A stretch of 64,000 nucleotides of DNA from Halomonas litopenaei (GTDB lineage Bacteria; Pseudomonadota; Gammaproteobacteria; Pseudomonadales; Halomonadaceae). The stretch covers positions 124,001-188,000 of the forward strand of contig NZ_JAEKJT010000008.1 in the NCBI RefSeq assembly GCF_017303055.1, in the 5' to 3' direction. Below, piece after piece: positions 1-10,400 of the stretch. Each line of letters opens with the position of its first letter. Within the stretch, counting starts at the first letter, position 1. The translations under genes and the position numbers were made by a program. The notes under the pieces were generated by a model that saw only the letters and a program-made list of their open reading frames with translations, searched no databases and was not told the DNA's origin.

Positions 1-1
1 C

Positions 2-31
2 ATCGAACGTCGCCTGCATACCGGGCACTGA
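2..31 (+). CDS. C-terminal tail of an upstream gene, probably amino acid ABC permease (partial)
   Basis: Only the last nine codons and a TGA stop are visible. The residues IERRLHTGH are typical of the cytoplasmic tail of polar amino acid ABC permeases of the HisM/AapM kind. A permease is expected here because the next gene on the same strand, 72 bp on, is the matching ATPase. The assignment rests on this short tail and on context. Confidence 0.5.
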   Translation: MERRLHTGH

Positions 32-103
32 CAACAGCGGGCCGGAGGCACCTATGGGGTGTCTCCTGGCCGATACCAAGACAAGTGACAGGGGGACGCC
101 GCC

Positions 104-874
104 ATGACGGCCCAAGCGACCAGTGCAGCCAGCAATGATGCGCCGATGATCGAGATCAGCGGACTCAACAAGTGGTATGGAGATTTTCACGTGCTCAGGG
201 ATATCGACCTGAGCGTCAAACCCGGTGAGCGCATCGTGATCTGCGGCCCTTCCGGGTCCGGCAAGTCAACGTTGATTCGCTGTATCAACCATCTGGAGGA
301 GCACCAGCAGGGCAGCATCACGGTGGGTGGGGTTCACATGACCCAGGACGTCAAGCGTATCGAACAGATTCGCCGTCACGTGGGTATGGTGTTCCAGCAC
401 TTCAACCTGTTTCCCCATCTATCGGTGCTCGACAACTGCTGCATCGCTCAGACCTGGGTACAGAAGAAGCCCCGGCGCGAGGCCGAGGCGACCGCGATGG
501 AGTTTCTCGAACGGGTGCAGATCGCCAACCAGGCCCACAAGTATCCCGGCCAGCTGTCCGGCGGCCAGCAGCAGCGCGTTGCCATCGCCCGTGCCCTGTG
601 CCTGCGCCCGGAGGTGATGCTGTTTGATGAGCCCACCTCGGCGCTGGACCCGGAGATGATCAAGGAAGTGCTGGATGTGATGATCGAGCTGGCCCGGGAG
701 GGCATGACCATGCTCTGCGTGACCCACGAGATGGGCTTCGCCAAGACCGTGGCGGATCGGGTCATCTTCATGGATCAGGGGCAGATCATCGAACAGGCAC
801 CTCCCGAGGAGTTCTTCAACAACCCCCGGTCGGAGCGCACCCAGCTATTTCTCAGCCAGATTCTGGGTCACTGA
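104..874 (+). CDS. aapP: General L-amino acid ABC transporter ATP-binding protein (AapP type)
   Basis: Cytoplasmic ATPase of 256 residues that would power uptake of polar L-amino acids with membrane partners encoded upstream, outside the window. Walker A is GPSGSGKST, the Q-loop lies in [10 protein letters not shown], the ABC signature is LSGGQQQR, Walker B is [12 protein letters not shown], and the switch His is in CVTHEMGF. The opening [13 protein letters not shown] and the closing LFLSQILGH closely match AapP proteins. The start follows an AGGGGGA ribosome site. The 3' end overlaps the convergent LysR gene by 23 bp, so there is no room for a separate terminator. The family call is firm; the exact substrate range is inferred. 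Confidence 0.93.
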   Translation: MTAQATSAASNDAPMIEISGLNKWYGDFHVLRDIDLSVKPGERIVICGPSGSGKSTLIRCINHLEEHQQGSITVGGVHMTQDVKRIEQIRRHVGMVFQHFNLFPHLSVLDNCCIAQTWVQKKPRREAEATAMEFLERVQIANQAHKYPGQLSGGQQQRVAIARALCLRPEVMLFDEPTSALDPEMIKEVLDVMIELAREGMTMLCVTHEMGFAKTVADRVIFMDQGQIIEQAPPEEFFNNPRSERTQLFLSQILGH

Positions 875-1775
875 CGGGGTCGCCCACCGCATGGTCCTGA
901 CGGCCGTCGGCGGCGGTCGTCAGGTGCTCGATGAAGCACCGAACGCGGGCCAGTTCGCCCAGTGGTTCCGGCGTCACCAGGTAGTAGGCGTCGGCACTGC
1001 TCATGACCCGTGGCGAGGCGAGGGCGAGGCGTCCATCGGCGAGCTCCGGCTCGATCAGCAGGCGTGGAATAAGCGCCAGGCCAGCGCCCTCGATGGCCAA
1101 CCGAATCAAGGTATGAAAGGTGTCGACCCGTACGCCGTGGTAGCTGCGCTGACGGTGGATGCCCTGGTCAGCGAACCAGCGATGCCAGGCGTCAGGCCGC
1201 GTCGTCAGATGCAACAGCCGAGCCTGATCCAGCTGTGGGGTACGCGGCAAGCGCGAAGGTGCCCCAACCGCTACCACCTCCTCATCGCAGAGCCAGTGGC
1301 AGTCCAGCCCCGGCCAGCGCCCGTGGCCGTGAAACACGGCCACATCGATACCGTCGCCGGTCAGGTCGAAGGCTTCGCTACGGTCGCTCAGATGCAGGGT
1401 GATGTCGGGATGAGCCTGCAGAAAGTCAGGTAATCTCGGCGCCAGCCAGCGACTTCCGAAGGTGGGCAGGGTCGCGACTTTCAGCACGTCCCCGGCACCG
1501 TGGTAGGTCAGGATGGTGTTGGTCGACATTTCCATCTGCGCCAGGATCTTGCGCACCTCTGAGAGGTACAGCGAGCCCTCCGGCGTCAGCACCAGCTGAC
1601 GTCGCAGACGGCGGAACAGGGCGTGCTGTAACAGGGTTTCCAGCTGGGCGACCTGTTTGCTCACGGCGCTCTGGGTCATCGCCAGCTCCTGGGCTGCCCG
1701 GGTAAAGCTCAGATGGCGGGCCGCCGCTTCAAAGCACAGTAGGGTCGTGGTAGAGGGAAGGTGTCTGGGTTTCAT
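852..1775 (-). CDS. LysR-family transcriptional regulator (GcvA-like)
   Basis: DNA-binding regulator of 307 residues. The N-terminal winged helix-turn-helix is clear ([20 protein letters not shown], then [10 protein letters not shown], about residues 14-45). The rest is a periplasmic-binding-protein-like effector domain of normal length. The ATG at 1775 gives the usual LysR N-terminus; a TTG six codons upstream is also open but has no better ribosome site. It is transcribed divergently from the HglS-type dioxygenase gene across a 194-bp spacer, the usual layout for a LysR protein and its target. Control of 2-oxoadipate or lysine breakdown is therefore a reasonable inference but not shown. Confidence 0.9.
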   Translation of the reverse strand: MKPRHLPSTTTLLCFEAAARHLSFTRAAQELAMTQSAVSKQVAQLETLLQHALFRRLRRQLVLTPEGSLYLSEVRKILAQMEMSTNTILTYHGAGDVLKVATLPTFGSRWLAPRLPDFLQAHPDITLHLSDRSEAFDLTGDGIDVAVFHGHGRWPGLDCHWLCDEEVVAVGAPSRLPRTPQLDQARLLHLTTRPDAWHRWFADQGIHRQRSYHGVRVDTFHTLIRLAIEGAGLALIPRLLIEPELADGRLALASPRVMSSADAYYLVTPEPLGELARVRCFIEHLTTAADGRQDHAVGDPVSDPESG

Positions 1776-1969
1776 AAGTTTCTGGACTGACAAGGCCGAG
1801 CATGACGATGGCCGGGATCGATATGGCCCGCCAACCGCCCTATCGGGGGGGCGGTGCGGTGCTTTGCATTCCTTTTTTTCATGCTAGCAGCGTTTTTTTT
1901 CGTTTGTCGCGGCTATTTGTCTCTGGTCTCATCGCAGGGTCCATCGCTCTAGTCAGGAGACTTGCCGGA

Positions 1970-3307
1970 ATGTCAGCCGATATCGTGACCGCCAACGAGA
2001 TTCGCCAGCGCTTTGCCAGCGCCATGTCGGACATGTATCAGGCAGAGGTACCACAGTATGGCGCCCTGCTGACCCTGGTGGCCGAGGTGAACCGGGACAC
2101 CCTGGCCGCCGACCCGGCACTGGCCGCAAGACTTGAGGCCAGCGGTGAGCTGTCGCGCCTGGACGTGGAGCGGCATGGCGCCATTCGGGTGGGTACCGCC
2201 GAGGAACTGGCGACGTTGAGGCGGCTTTTCGCGGTAATGGGCATGTTCCCGGTGGGCTACTACGACCTGTCCGAGGCCGGGGTGCCGGTCCATTCCACCG
2301 CTTTCCGGCCGATTGACGAGTCCGCCCTGAGCCACAACCCGTTTCGCTTGTTCACCTCGCTGCTGCGCCTGGATCTGATCGAAGACGCCGAACTGAGGGA
2401 CTTGGCCAGCGATATCCTCAGCCGGCGAGATATCTTCACCCCCGCCGTGCGTGAGCTGATCGCCATCCACGAGGCCGAGGGCGGGCTGACCGATGCCCAG
2501 GCCGACCGCTTCGTGGCTGAGGCGCTGGAGACGTTTCGTTGGCATCATGACGCGACGGTGGATCGTGCCACCTATGATCGCCTGCACGCGGCACATCGTC
2601 TGATCGCAGACGTCGTGTGTTTCCGCGGTCCGCACATCAACCATCTGACGCCCCGCACCCTGGATATCGATGAGGCGCAGCGGCGGATGCCCGCCCATGG
2701 CATGACACCCAAGGCGGTGATCGAGGGACCGCCTCGGCGCCAGGTGCCGATCCTGCTGCGCCAGACCAGTTTCAAGGCGCTGGAGGAAACCACGCACTTT
2801 CTCGGCGCTGATCAAGGGGCGCATACGGCGCGGTTTGGCGAGATCGAGCAGCGAGGCATTGCCCTGACGCCAAAGGGCAGGGCGCTCTACGACCGGCTGT
2901 TGGCCGAGTCTCGCGAGGCCACAAAGGGATTGGACAACGAGGCCCACCAGCGTCGCCTTGCCGAGGTCTTTGCGGACTTCCCCGACGATGACAGCGTGCT
3001 GCGCCGGGAGGGGCTGGCCTACTTTCACTACCGTGCCGTGGCGGAGCTTGACGACGGAGCCGGTCTCGAGCAGTGGATCGCTGCCGGCAAGGTCATGGCC
3101 GACCCCTTGACCTACGAGGACTTCCTGCCGGTGTCGGCGGCCGGCATCTTCCAGTCCAACCTGGGCGGTGAAGCTAGCGCCGTGACCCAGGGCAATGCCA
3201 ATCGCGAGGCGTTCGAGTTGGCGCTGGGGGCATCGGTCATCGATGAGCTCGACCAGTATGCTCGCCGGGAGCGTGCGTCCTTGGCTGCCCTGGGCGTTGA
3301 TGCCTGA
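1970..3307 (+). CDS. hglS: 2-oxoadipate dioxygenase/decarboxylase (HglS/YdcJ, DUF1338)
   Basis: The 445 residues match the DUF1338 family (E. coli YdcJ is about the same length). HglS is an Fe(II) enzyme that converts 2-oxoadipate to D-2-hydroxyglutarate in D-lysine catabolism. The family's metal ligands can be placed: His69 in RHGAIR, His225 in HINHLTPR and Glu293 in RFGEIEQRG, with Arg73 as the substrate-binding Arg. The start at 1970 is chosen because AGGAGA lies 9 bases upstream and the family N-terminus begins here; the reading frame is open for 56 more codons upstream but these look non-coding. The divergent LysR gene is the likely regulator. No other lysine-pathway gene is nearby. Confidence 0.88.
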   Translation: MSADIVTANEIRQRFASAMSDMYQAEVPQYGALLTLVAEVNRDTLAADPALAARLEASGELSRLDVERHGAIRVGTAEELATLRRLFAVMGMFPVGYYDLSEAGVPVHSTAFRPIDESALSHNPFRLFTSLLRLDLIEDAELRDLASDILSRRDIFTPAVRELIAIHEAEGGLTDAQADRFVAEALETFRWHHDATVDRATYDRLHAAHRLIADVVCFRGPHINHLTPRTLDIDEAQRRMPAHGMTPKAVIEGPPRRQVPILLRQTSFKALEETTHFLGADQGAHTARFGEIEQRGIALTPKGRALYDRLLAESREATKGLDNEAHQRRLAEVFADFPDDDSVLRREGLAYFHYRAVAELDDGAGLEQWIAAGKVMADPLTYEDFLPVSAAGIFQSNLGGEASAVTQGNANREAFELALGASVIDELDQYARRERASLAALGVDA

Positions 3308-3455
3308 GCGATCGATATCTGGCCGTTTGATGTGCCTGCACGATGTCTGTTCGATGTATGGGCGTGCCGTGAGCTGACTCGCGAGGCGTGCGCCACGACC
3401 CTGCGATATAAGGTAGGCTAAGGGACCCTGCCTCATCTTGCTGGAGTCCCTTGCC

Positions 3456-4217
3456 ATGGATTGGCTTGCCGTCCTGTCGCCCTTGCCGCCGCTCGTCAGC
3501 CTGGGGCTGATTCTGCTGTCAGGGTTCACTTCGCTGGTCAGCGCCTCCCTCGGGGTAGGCGGAGGCACGCTGCTGATCGTGACCATGGCGCAGGTGATGC
3601 CGGCAGCTGCGCTGATTCCCGTCCACGGCATGGTCCAGCTCGGTTCCAATGGGGGGCGCCTGGTCATGAGCTGGCGTCACCTCCACTGGCCGCTGCTGCT
3701 GGCGTTTCTCCCGGGTGCGGGGGTGGGGGCCCTGGTCGCGAGCTGGCTGCTGATTCGCTTGCCGACAGGCCTGCTGGAACTGACCATCGCCGCCTTCGTC
3801 CTTTACACCCTGTGGGGGCCCGGCCTGCCCAAGCGGGCGCTAGGGCGCTGGGGTACCGGCATCGCTGGCGCTGTTACGACCTTGTTGTCCAGCTTTGTCG
3901 GCGCCAGCGGCCCCATGGTGGCGGCCTTCATCAAGCAGCATGGCAATCCTCGCCAGACCACCGTGGCCACCTTTGCGGCCTGCATGACCTTCCAGCATCT
4001 CACCAAGGCATTCGTCTTCGGGGCGGCCGGCTTTCTGTTTGCCGATTGGCTGGCGTTGATCGTCGCGATGGTTGCCATGGGCGTGGTCGGTACCTGGCTG
4101 GGACTGCGCCTGCTCAACCGCCTCTCTGAGCATCGCTTCGATCATGGCTTTCGACTGGTGCTGACGGCGCTGTCTCTGCGCCTGGTGTGGTTAGGTCTGT
4201 CGCGCCTGCTGGCGTGA
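3456..4217 (+). CDS. TauE/SafE-family membrane transporter
   Basis: Integral inner-membrane protein of 253 residues with about eight hydrophobic segments. It carries the family's glycine-rich N-terminal repeat (GFTSLVSASLGVGGGTLL) and the second-half counterpart around LLSSFVGASGPMVAAF. TauE/SafE proteins export sulfite, sulfoacetate or related anions, but many members have no known substrate. The ATG at 3456 has GGAG 9 bases upstream; a TTG six codons earlier is less likely. It stands alone between hglS and the HD-GYP genes, and nothing around it points to a substrate. Confidence 0.85.
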   Translation: MDWLAVLSPLPPLVSLGLILLSGFTSLVSASLGVGGGTLLIVTMAQVMPAAALIPVHGMVQLGSNGGRLVMSWRHLHWPLLLAFLPGAGVGALVASWLLIRLPTGLLELTIAAFVLYTLWGPGLPKRALGRWGTGIAGAVTTLLSSFVGASGPMVAAFIKQHGNPRQTTVATFAACMTFQHLTKAFVFGAAGFLFADWLALIVAMVAMGVVGTWLGLRLLNRLSEHRFDHGFRLVLTALSLRLVWLGLSRLLA

Positions 4218-4389
4218 GCGATGAAGGCGCCCAGGGGCCCTTGGGGCGCTCTGTCCCAGTGCCTGCAAGGACAAAAGAAGCGAGCGATATACCGCCTAGT
4301 AGGTAGTCTCTCCAGGCCCCCAGGACGGCGAATTGGCATAGAGTGATAGATTCCTGTCACCCAGCCACAGCCTCTTTCGAGTCGTCTTG

Positions 4390-7287
4390 ATGCGCCTGCC
4401 TTTCCATCGAGAACAGCCCATACAGCTACTGATCGCTGCCTCCATCGTCGGCATGATGCTGGTGCTGGCGGGGCTGTTGCTGTGGCAGTCGTGGTACCAG
4501 GCGAGAGCCTCGCTGGTGCAGTCGCTGGAGCGGACCAGTCAGCAGCTGTCGACGATGGTGGAAGTGCGAACGCAGGCTCTGCTGGAGCCCGCTCGCGCCA
4601 TGCTCGGGGTGCTGGTCAGCGAAGCGGACGTGGACAAGTTCCACAGCACCAGCGGCGCCAATATGCTGCAGCTGCTGGCGGCCGCGGTAGGGGCCCAGGA
4701 GGTACTCGGCAGCGCCTACATCGGCAGCGACACCGGCGACTTCTTGATGGTGCGGCTGATCGAGCGTATTTCTCCCACGGCCATTCCTGCCGAGGTTGAC
4801 CTGACCGGCGGTATCTACCTGACCCTGGTCCTGCACGGCGACTCCGGGGCCCCGCAGGGGTTGGCCAGTCGCCGGCAGGAGGAGGGCTACTGGCAGGTGC
4901 TGGATGGCCAGCTGCGTGAGATGCGTCGGTATCCGGTGGTCGACTACGGCTTCGACCCGAGGACGCGCCCCTGGTATCGCGACGCGGAAACCGATTTTCT
5001 GCCGCACCTGTCGGACCCTTATACCTTCTTCACCAACGGCGAGCAGGGAGTCACCCTGTCGCAACGTTCCCACAGTGGCCGGGCCGTGCTGGGTATCGAC
5101 ATGACCTCAGAGGACCTGGGCCACGAGATTCAGCGATTTTCCACCGAGCCCGGGTCTCGTCTGGCCATCACCACGCCGGATGGGCTCTTGTTGGCGCATG
5201 ACATCGACCAGGGCCAGGCGCCGCTGCCGGGTACCACGCTCAGCGATCTTGGCGATACCCCGTTGGTGACGCTGAGATCGCTGAATGTCATTGAGCGGCC
5301 AGTGCGCTTTGCTCACGGCGACCAGCAATGGTGGGGGCTGGCGCTGTCATTCGACATGCTGGGCAGTCGCCTGGCCTGGCTGCTGGTGGCCACTCCAGAG
5401 GCCGAGCTGATGGCCAGCATGCGGGAATCACTGTGGCATCGCCTGTTGCTGTCTCTTGGTCTGGTCACGCTGATGGTGCCGATGGGCATCCTGTTGGCTC
5501 ATCGCCTGGGACGACCGCTACGGGCCCTGGCCCAGCAGGTGCGCACTATCTCGGATTTCAACCTGGAGGCCTATCGTGGCGTGGAGTCATGGGTGAGTGA
5601 GGTATCGCACCTGTCCCGGGCTCTGGACACCCTGGTGCACCGGGCCGGCAAGTTTCAGCAGATCAACCGGATACTGGGGCGCGAGCAGGGCCTTGATGCC
5701 ATGCTCGAAGCGATACTCGGGGAGCTGCTCAGCGTGACCGGTAGCCACCATGGGATGATCTATCTGGCCGACGAGGTTCGGGCTGATCGCTTCGTGGCCA
5801 CCGCCGAAGCAGGATGCGCTGACGCATCGGAGCCGCTGCCCGAGGCCCTCGAGATTGCCACTGCCAGTGGCCCACTGGCCGAGGTGCGCGAACAGCTGGA
5901 GGCGAGGGGGTATCTGGTGCAGTCGCTGCGTGATCGTGCCGACAAGCGCCTGGGCGTGCTGTTGCTGGCTCGCCCACGGCGCGATCACAACGATGGTCGC
6001 TGGCGCAACTTTGTCGCCGAAGTCTCCTCGGTAGCGGCGGTGGCGATCGATATGCGGCGCCTGCTGGAAGCCGAGGCTCGCCTGTTGGATGCGATGATCC
6101 AGCTGGTGGCCAAGGCCACGGATGCCAAGTCTCCCCATACGGGAGGCCACTGTTCACGAGTGCCGCAGCTGGCCGAGATGCTGATCGACGAGGTGGACAA
6201 GGCCACCCAGGGGCCTTTCGCCGCCATCAGTCTGAGCGATGACCAGCGGGCGACCTTTCATCTGGCCGCCTGGCTGCATGACTGTGGCAAGCTGACCACC
6301 CCTGACCACATCATGGAAAAAGCCACCAAGCTGGAGACCCGCTATAACCGGATTCATGAAGTGCGGACCCGCTTTGAAGTGCTGTGGCGGGACGCCGATG
6401 TGGACTATTGGCGGGGGCTGGCCGAGGGCCGTGATGCGACAACCCTGGCAGCGACGCGTTTACAGCGCCGCCAGGAGCTTAGCGATGCCTTCGCCTGTGT
6501 CGCCAGGGCCAACCAGGGCGGCGAGACGATGGGAGAAGCGTTGCAGCAGCGCCTGGTGGAGATCGGCAGCTGGTGCTGGCAGCGGCATTTCGATGATCGG
6601 CTGGGGCTGTCCAAGGCCGAGCTGGCCCAGCTGGTCGATGAGCCGGTGCACCCGCTGCCAGCCCAGGAGCAGCTGCTCGCTGATCAGCCCCGTCATCGCC
6701 TGGCCTGGCAGCGCGCCTGTCCGCCGGTGCACCCGGAAGATCCCCTCAACCGCTGGGGCTTTGCCATGCAGCCCCCAGCCCTGGCCGAGCACCAGGGCGA
6801 GCTGTACAACCTGAGCGTGCCTCGCGGCACCCTCAATGATGTCGAACGCTTTCGCATGCAGGAGCATGTGATCCAGACCATCATCATGCTCGAGTCGCTG
6901 CCGTGGCCGGCCCACCTGCGGCGGGTGCCGGAAATCGCCGGCAATCATCATGAGCGCATGGACGGCCGCGGCTACCCGCGCCAGGTCAAGCTCAGCGAGG
7001 CCAGCATTGAAGAGCGCGTCATGGCGCTGGCCGACGTGTTCGAGGCGCTGACCGCCTCTGATCGTCCCTACAAGGTCGGGCTCTCCCTGTCCCGCGCGCT
7101 GGAGATCCTGGCGGACATGGTCAGCGAGGGACACCTGGATGCCCAGCTCTTCCTGCTGCTGCTGGATAGCGGCGTATGGCGTCGCTACGCCGACAGCTTT
7201 GTCGCGAGCCGACAGCGCGATGATGTCGATCTGGCGGCGATCAAGGCGCGTGCCACACGACCGGCGTCCTCCCACCTGGGGTGCTGA
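4390..7287 (+). CDS. Membrane Cache-HAMP-GAF HD-GYP phosphodiesterase-like protein, copy 1
   Basis: Sensor protein of 965 residues, expected to hydrolyse cyclic di-GMP. Order: transmembrane helix (about 13-33), periplasmic double-Cache domain (to about 340, with FDPRTRPWYRDAE), second helix (about 350-372), HAMP-like linker, GAF domain (about 425-560), then HD-GYP. The HD motif is HDCGK at His630-Asp631 and the signature is HHERMDGRGYP from His853. The gap between them is 223 residues, against about 60-70 in ordinary HD-GYP domains, so about 160 residues are inserted between KATKLE and RGTLNDVERF. All main HD-GYP metal-ligand motifs appear kept. The downstream gene is a paralogue with the same insertion. 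Catalytic activity is inferred from the residues only. Confidence 0.88.
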   Translation: MRLPFHREQPIQLLIAASIVGMMLVLAGLLLWQSWYQARASLVQSLERTSQQLSTMVEVRTQALLEPARAMLGVLVSEADVDKFHSTSGANMLQLLAAAVGAQEVLGSAYIGSDTGDFLMVRLIERISPTAIPAEVDLTGGIYLTLVLHGDSGAPQGLASRRQEEGYWQVLDGQLREMRRYPVVDYGFDPRTRPWYRDAETDFLPHLSDPYTFFTNGEQGVTLSQRSHSGRAVLGIDMTSEDLGHEIQRFSTEPGSRLAITTPDGLLLAHDIDQGQAPLPGTTLSDLGDTPLVTLRSLNVIERPVRFAHGDQQWWGLALSFDMLGSRLAWLLVATPEAELMASMRESLWHRLLLSLGLVTLMVPMGILLAHRLGRPLRALAQQVRTISDFNLEAYRGVESWVSEVSHLSRALDTLVHRAGKFQQINRILGREQGLDAMLEAILGELLSVTGSHHGMIYLADEVRADRFVATAEAGCADASEPLPEALEIATASGPLAEVREQLEARGYLVQSLRDRADKRLGVLLLARPRRDHNDGRWRNFVAEVSSVAAVAIDMRRLLEAEARLLDAMIQLVAKATDAKSPHTGGHCSRVPQLAEMLIDEVDKATQGPFAAISLSDDQRATFHLAAWLHDCGKLTTPDHIMEKATKLETRYNRIHEVRTRFEVLWRDADVDYWRGLAEGRDATTLAATRLQRRQELSDAFACVARANQGGETMGEALQQRLVEIGSWCWQRHFDDRLGLSKAELAQLVDEPVHPLPAQEQLLADQPRHRLAWQRACPPVHPEDPLNRWGFAMQPPALAEHQGELYNLSVPRGTLNDVERFRMQEHVIQTIIMLESLPWPAHLRRVPEIAGNHHERMDGRGYPRQVKLSEASIEERVMALADVFEALTASDRPYKVGLSLSRALEILADMVSEGHLDAQLFLLLLDSGVWRRYADSFVASRQRDDVDLAAIKARATRPASSHLGC

Positions 7288-7422
7288 CCCCCAGCCCCCC
7301 TTCATGGCGGTGTAAGCAGGCAAAAAGTATCGATGCTGCATATAGTTGTAGGAGCCCGTTGCGCCCTTGCGCGCGAGGATCCCCCCTAGGCAGCCGCCCC
7401 GGCGTACATACGAGGCTCGATC

Positions 7423-10400
7423 ATGCACCGTCAGCGTTTCGTCGTCTCGATGCAGTGGCTGATCGGCGTCGTCATCGCGGCCGTCATGACGGTCATGGCG
7501 GTCGCGCTGCTGTGGTTTTCCTGGCATCAGTCCCAGCGCACCCTGGGCGCGACCCTGGAAGAAACGTCGCATCAGCTGGTCAGCACCCTGGAGGCACATA
7601 CCCAGGCGCTGGTCAGGCCGTCCCAGGTCGCCATCGACATGCTGGCAAGTGGCGCCACCGGTAGCGCCAGCGACTGGCTGGAGCAACGTCCGCTGATGGC
7701 GTCTGCGCTGGCCGCCCACCGCCTGATTGACGCCGTCTACATGGCCAATGGTGACGGCGACTTCGTGATGTTTCGGTCCGTGGAGCGGATGATGGAGAGC
7801 GTGCGGCCGGAGCTTGCCCATCACCCCGACGCCGCTTACCTGGCGTTGGTCGTGCCGGGGGATGCCAGCGCCGCGGACGCCAGCGAATGGCGACTGTACG
7901 ATCAGCGGCTGAGTCCGCTTGGACGAGAGCCTCTGGCTCAGTACTTCTTTGATCCGCGTACACGTCCCTGGTTTCAGCGGGCCAGCAGGGAAGGCACGTC
8001 TTACCTGACGGCGCCCTACGCGTTCTACTACACCGGCGAGATCGGCATCAGCATGGCACGACGTCATGGCGAGGTGGTGGTGGGGCTCGATGTGGCTTCC
8101 CAGGACCTCGGCCTGGGAATGGACAGCCTGCGCCTGACTCCGGGCACCCGCATGGCGATCGTGACGGACACGGGGCAGGCGCTGGCGACCACCACCCACA
8201 GCGCTGAAGACGACACTCTCAGTGCCTCAGCCAGCAACCCTGCCAGCAACACAGCCAGCAACCCAGCCAACTCCTCCTCCAGCGCATCCACGACCTCCAG
8301 CTCGCCCTTGATCGCGACGCCTGGCATTGCCCCGCTCGATCAGCCAGGGTCGAGCAGGGCGGTCTCGGATGGCCGCCTGGCATCGATCGACGAGCTGAAT
8401 TTTCCCGTGCTACGAAAGTTGAGAGCGCTGGAACACACGAGAGAGCACCTACCGTCGGGCGAGCAAAGCCCTGTGCGACTAGAGCACGAAGGGCGTCATT
8501 GGTGGGGGCTGGTGCTGCCGTTTGCGCGTCTGGGGAACCAGCCCACCCAGCTATTGGCGGTGGTGCCTGAGGAGGAGCTGTCCGCCGGTGCGGGGCAGAT
8601 GATCATCGAAAGCTCGGTACTGGCCGGCATGGTGACGCTAGCGCTACTGCCGCTGGGGCTGGTCCTGGGACGGCGTCTTGGGCGGCCGCTGCAGCGCTTG
8701 TCCGAGCAGGTGGAAGCGCTGGGCCGCTACGACTTCGCCGGTTGCCACGGAGTGAGCTCGCGAGTGTCGGAGGTCAGGGGGCTGAGTCTGGCCCTGGGGC
8801 GCTTGTCCCGGGGCGTGGAAGGGTTTGGGCGCATCACCCGCGTACTCAACAGCGAGCCGCAGCTGGCACCGATGCTGACCAGTATCCTCGAAGACTTGCT
8901 GCAGGGTGCTGGCAGCCGCTCCGGCGCCATCTATCTGGCCGATGAACATAACGAGAGGCACTTTGAACGCGTGGCGCAGTCGGGTGAGGCCCGTGACCCG
9001 GACAGCGACCCCAGGGCACCTGCACTGGCACTTGAAGGGTCCCCCGAAGGTGCCCTGGCGCGGCTTGAGGCTGACTTTGATCGGCACGGCTATCTGCTGC
9101 AGCCGCTGTGCAATCGAGAGGGGGCGATTCTGGGACTGCTGGCGGTGGCCTTGCGTTCGACCGACGACGATGACCTGCACTGGCGCGCCTTTGTGAAGGA
9201 GGTGTCGTCCGCGGCGGCGGTGGCCATCGACCTGCGCAGGTTGCTCCAGGGCGAGGCGCGTCTACTGGACGGCATCGTCAAGCTGGTGGCCCGTGCCATC
9301 GATGCCAAGTCACCGCATACCGGCAGTCATTGCTCGCGGGTCCCCGCCCTGGCGGAGTTGATCGTCAATGCCATAGAGCGAGCGGATTCGGGGGCCTTTG
9401 CCGAGGTCCACTTTGATCAGCGCCAGCGCAGTGCCTTTCATCTGGCCGCATGGCTGCATGATTGCGGCAAGCTGGCCATTCCCGATGAGGTGATGGAAAA
9501 GGCCACCAAGCTGGAAGCCCGACATGATCGCATTCATGAAATCCGCACTCGCTTCGACGTGTTGTGGCGAGATGCCGACGTGGCCTATTGGCAGGGCCGG
9601 GCTCACGGTGGTGATCCGGTCATTCTCGAACGTCGGCGGCATGCCCGCCAGCAAGAGCTTACCGCCGCCTTCGAGTGCGTAGCCGAGGCCAATCGTGGCG
9701 GCGAAGCCATCAGTGACGCCTTGCTCGAGCAACTGGCCACGATCGCCGAGTGGCGCTGGTGGCGCCACTTTGACGATCGCCTGGGCCTGTCTCGGGATGA
9801 GCTGGCACGCATGGCGCGGGAGCCCGTACGTCGTCTGCCCGCTGAGGAGCGCCTGCTTGCTGATCTGCCGCGCCACGAGATTCCCTGGCATCGCTCGCGG
9901 CCCGCGGTGGAACGCGGCGATCCGGACAATCGTTGGCAGTTTGACATGTCACCCTGTCCGCTGGCGGGTCATCACGGCGAGCTTTACAACCTGTCGGTTC
10001 GCCGCGGTACGCTCAATGATGTCGAACGCTTTCGCATTCAGGAGCATGTGATCCAGACGATCATGATGCTCGAGGCGCTGCCGTGGCCGGCGCATCTGCG
10101 CCAGGTGCCCTCGATTGCCGGCAATCATCATGAGCGCATGGATGGTACAGGGTATCCTCGGCGCCTGAAGCTGAAGGAAGCGAGCCTCGAGGAAAAAGTG
10201 ATGGTGATGGCCGATGTGTTCGAGGCGCTGACCGCAGCAGACCGTCCCTACAAGGCCGCCATGACGCTGTCGCGGGCGTTGGCGCTGCTGGCGGACATGG
10301 TGCGCGATGGCCATCTGGACCCCGACCTGTACCGGCTGCTGCTGGAGCAGCGAGTCTATCGGGATTTTGCCAAGCGTTTCCTCAAGCCGGGGCAGTGGGA

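Noticed and set aside
1973..3667. 564-codon open frame on the strand opposite hglS
   Set aside because: It runs antisense through a gene with conserved motifs, has low-complexity Arg/Gly/His composition typical of GC-rich shadows, and no ribosome site.
4220..4252. GC-rich palindrome after the TauE/SafE gene as a terminator
   Set aside because: Only about six consistent stem pairs around an inner palindrome and no T-run.
6460..8199. 579-codon open frame opposite the two HD-GYP genes
   Set aside because: Spans the end of one gene, the spacer and the start of the next with no family resemblance; a composition effect of high GC.
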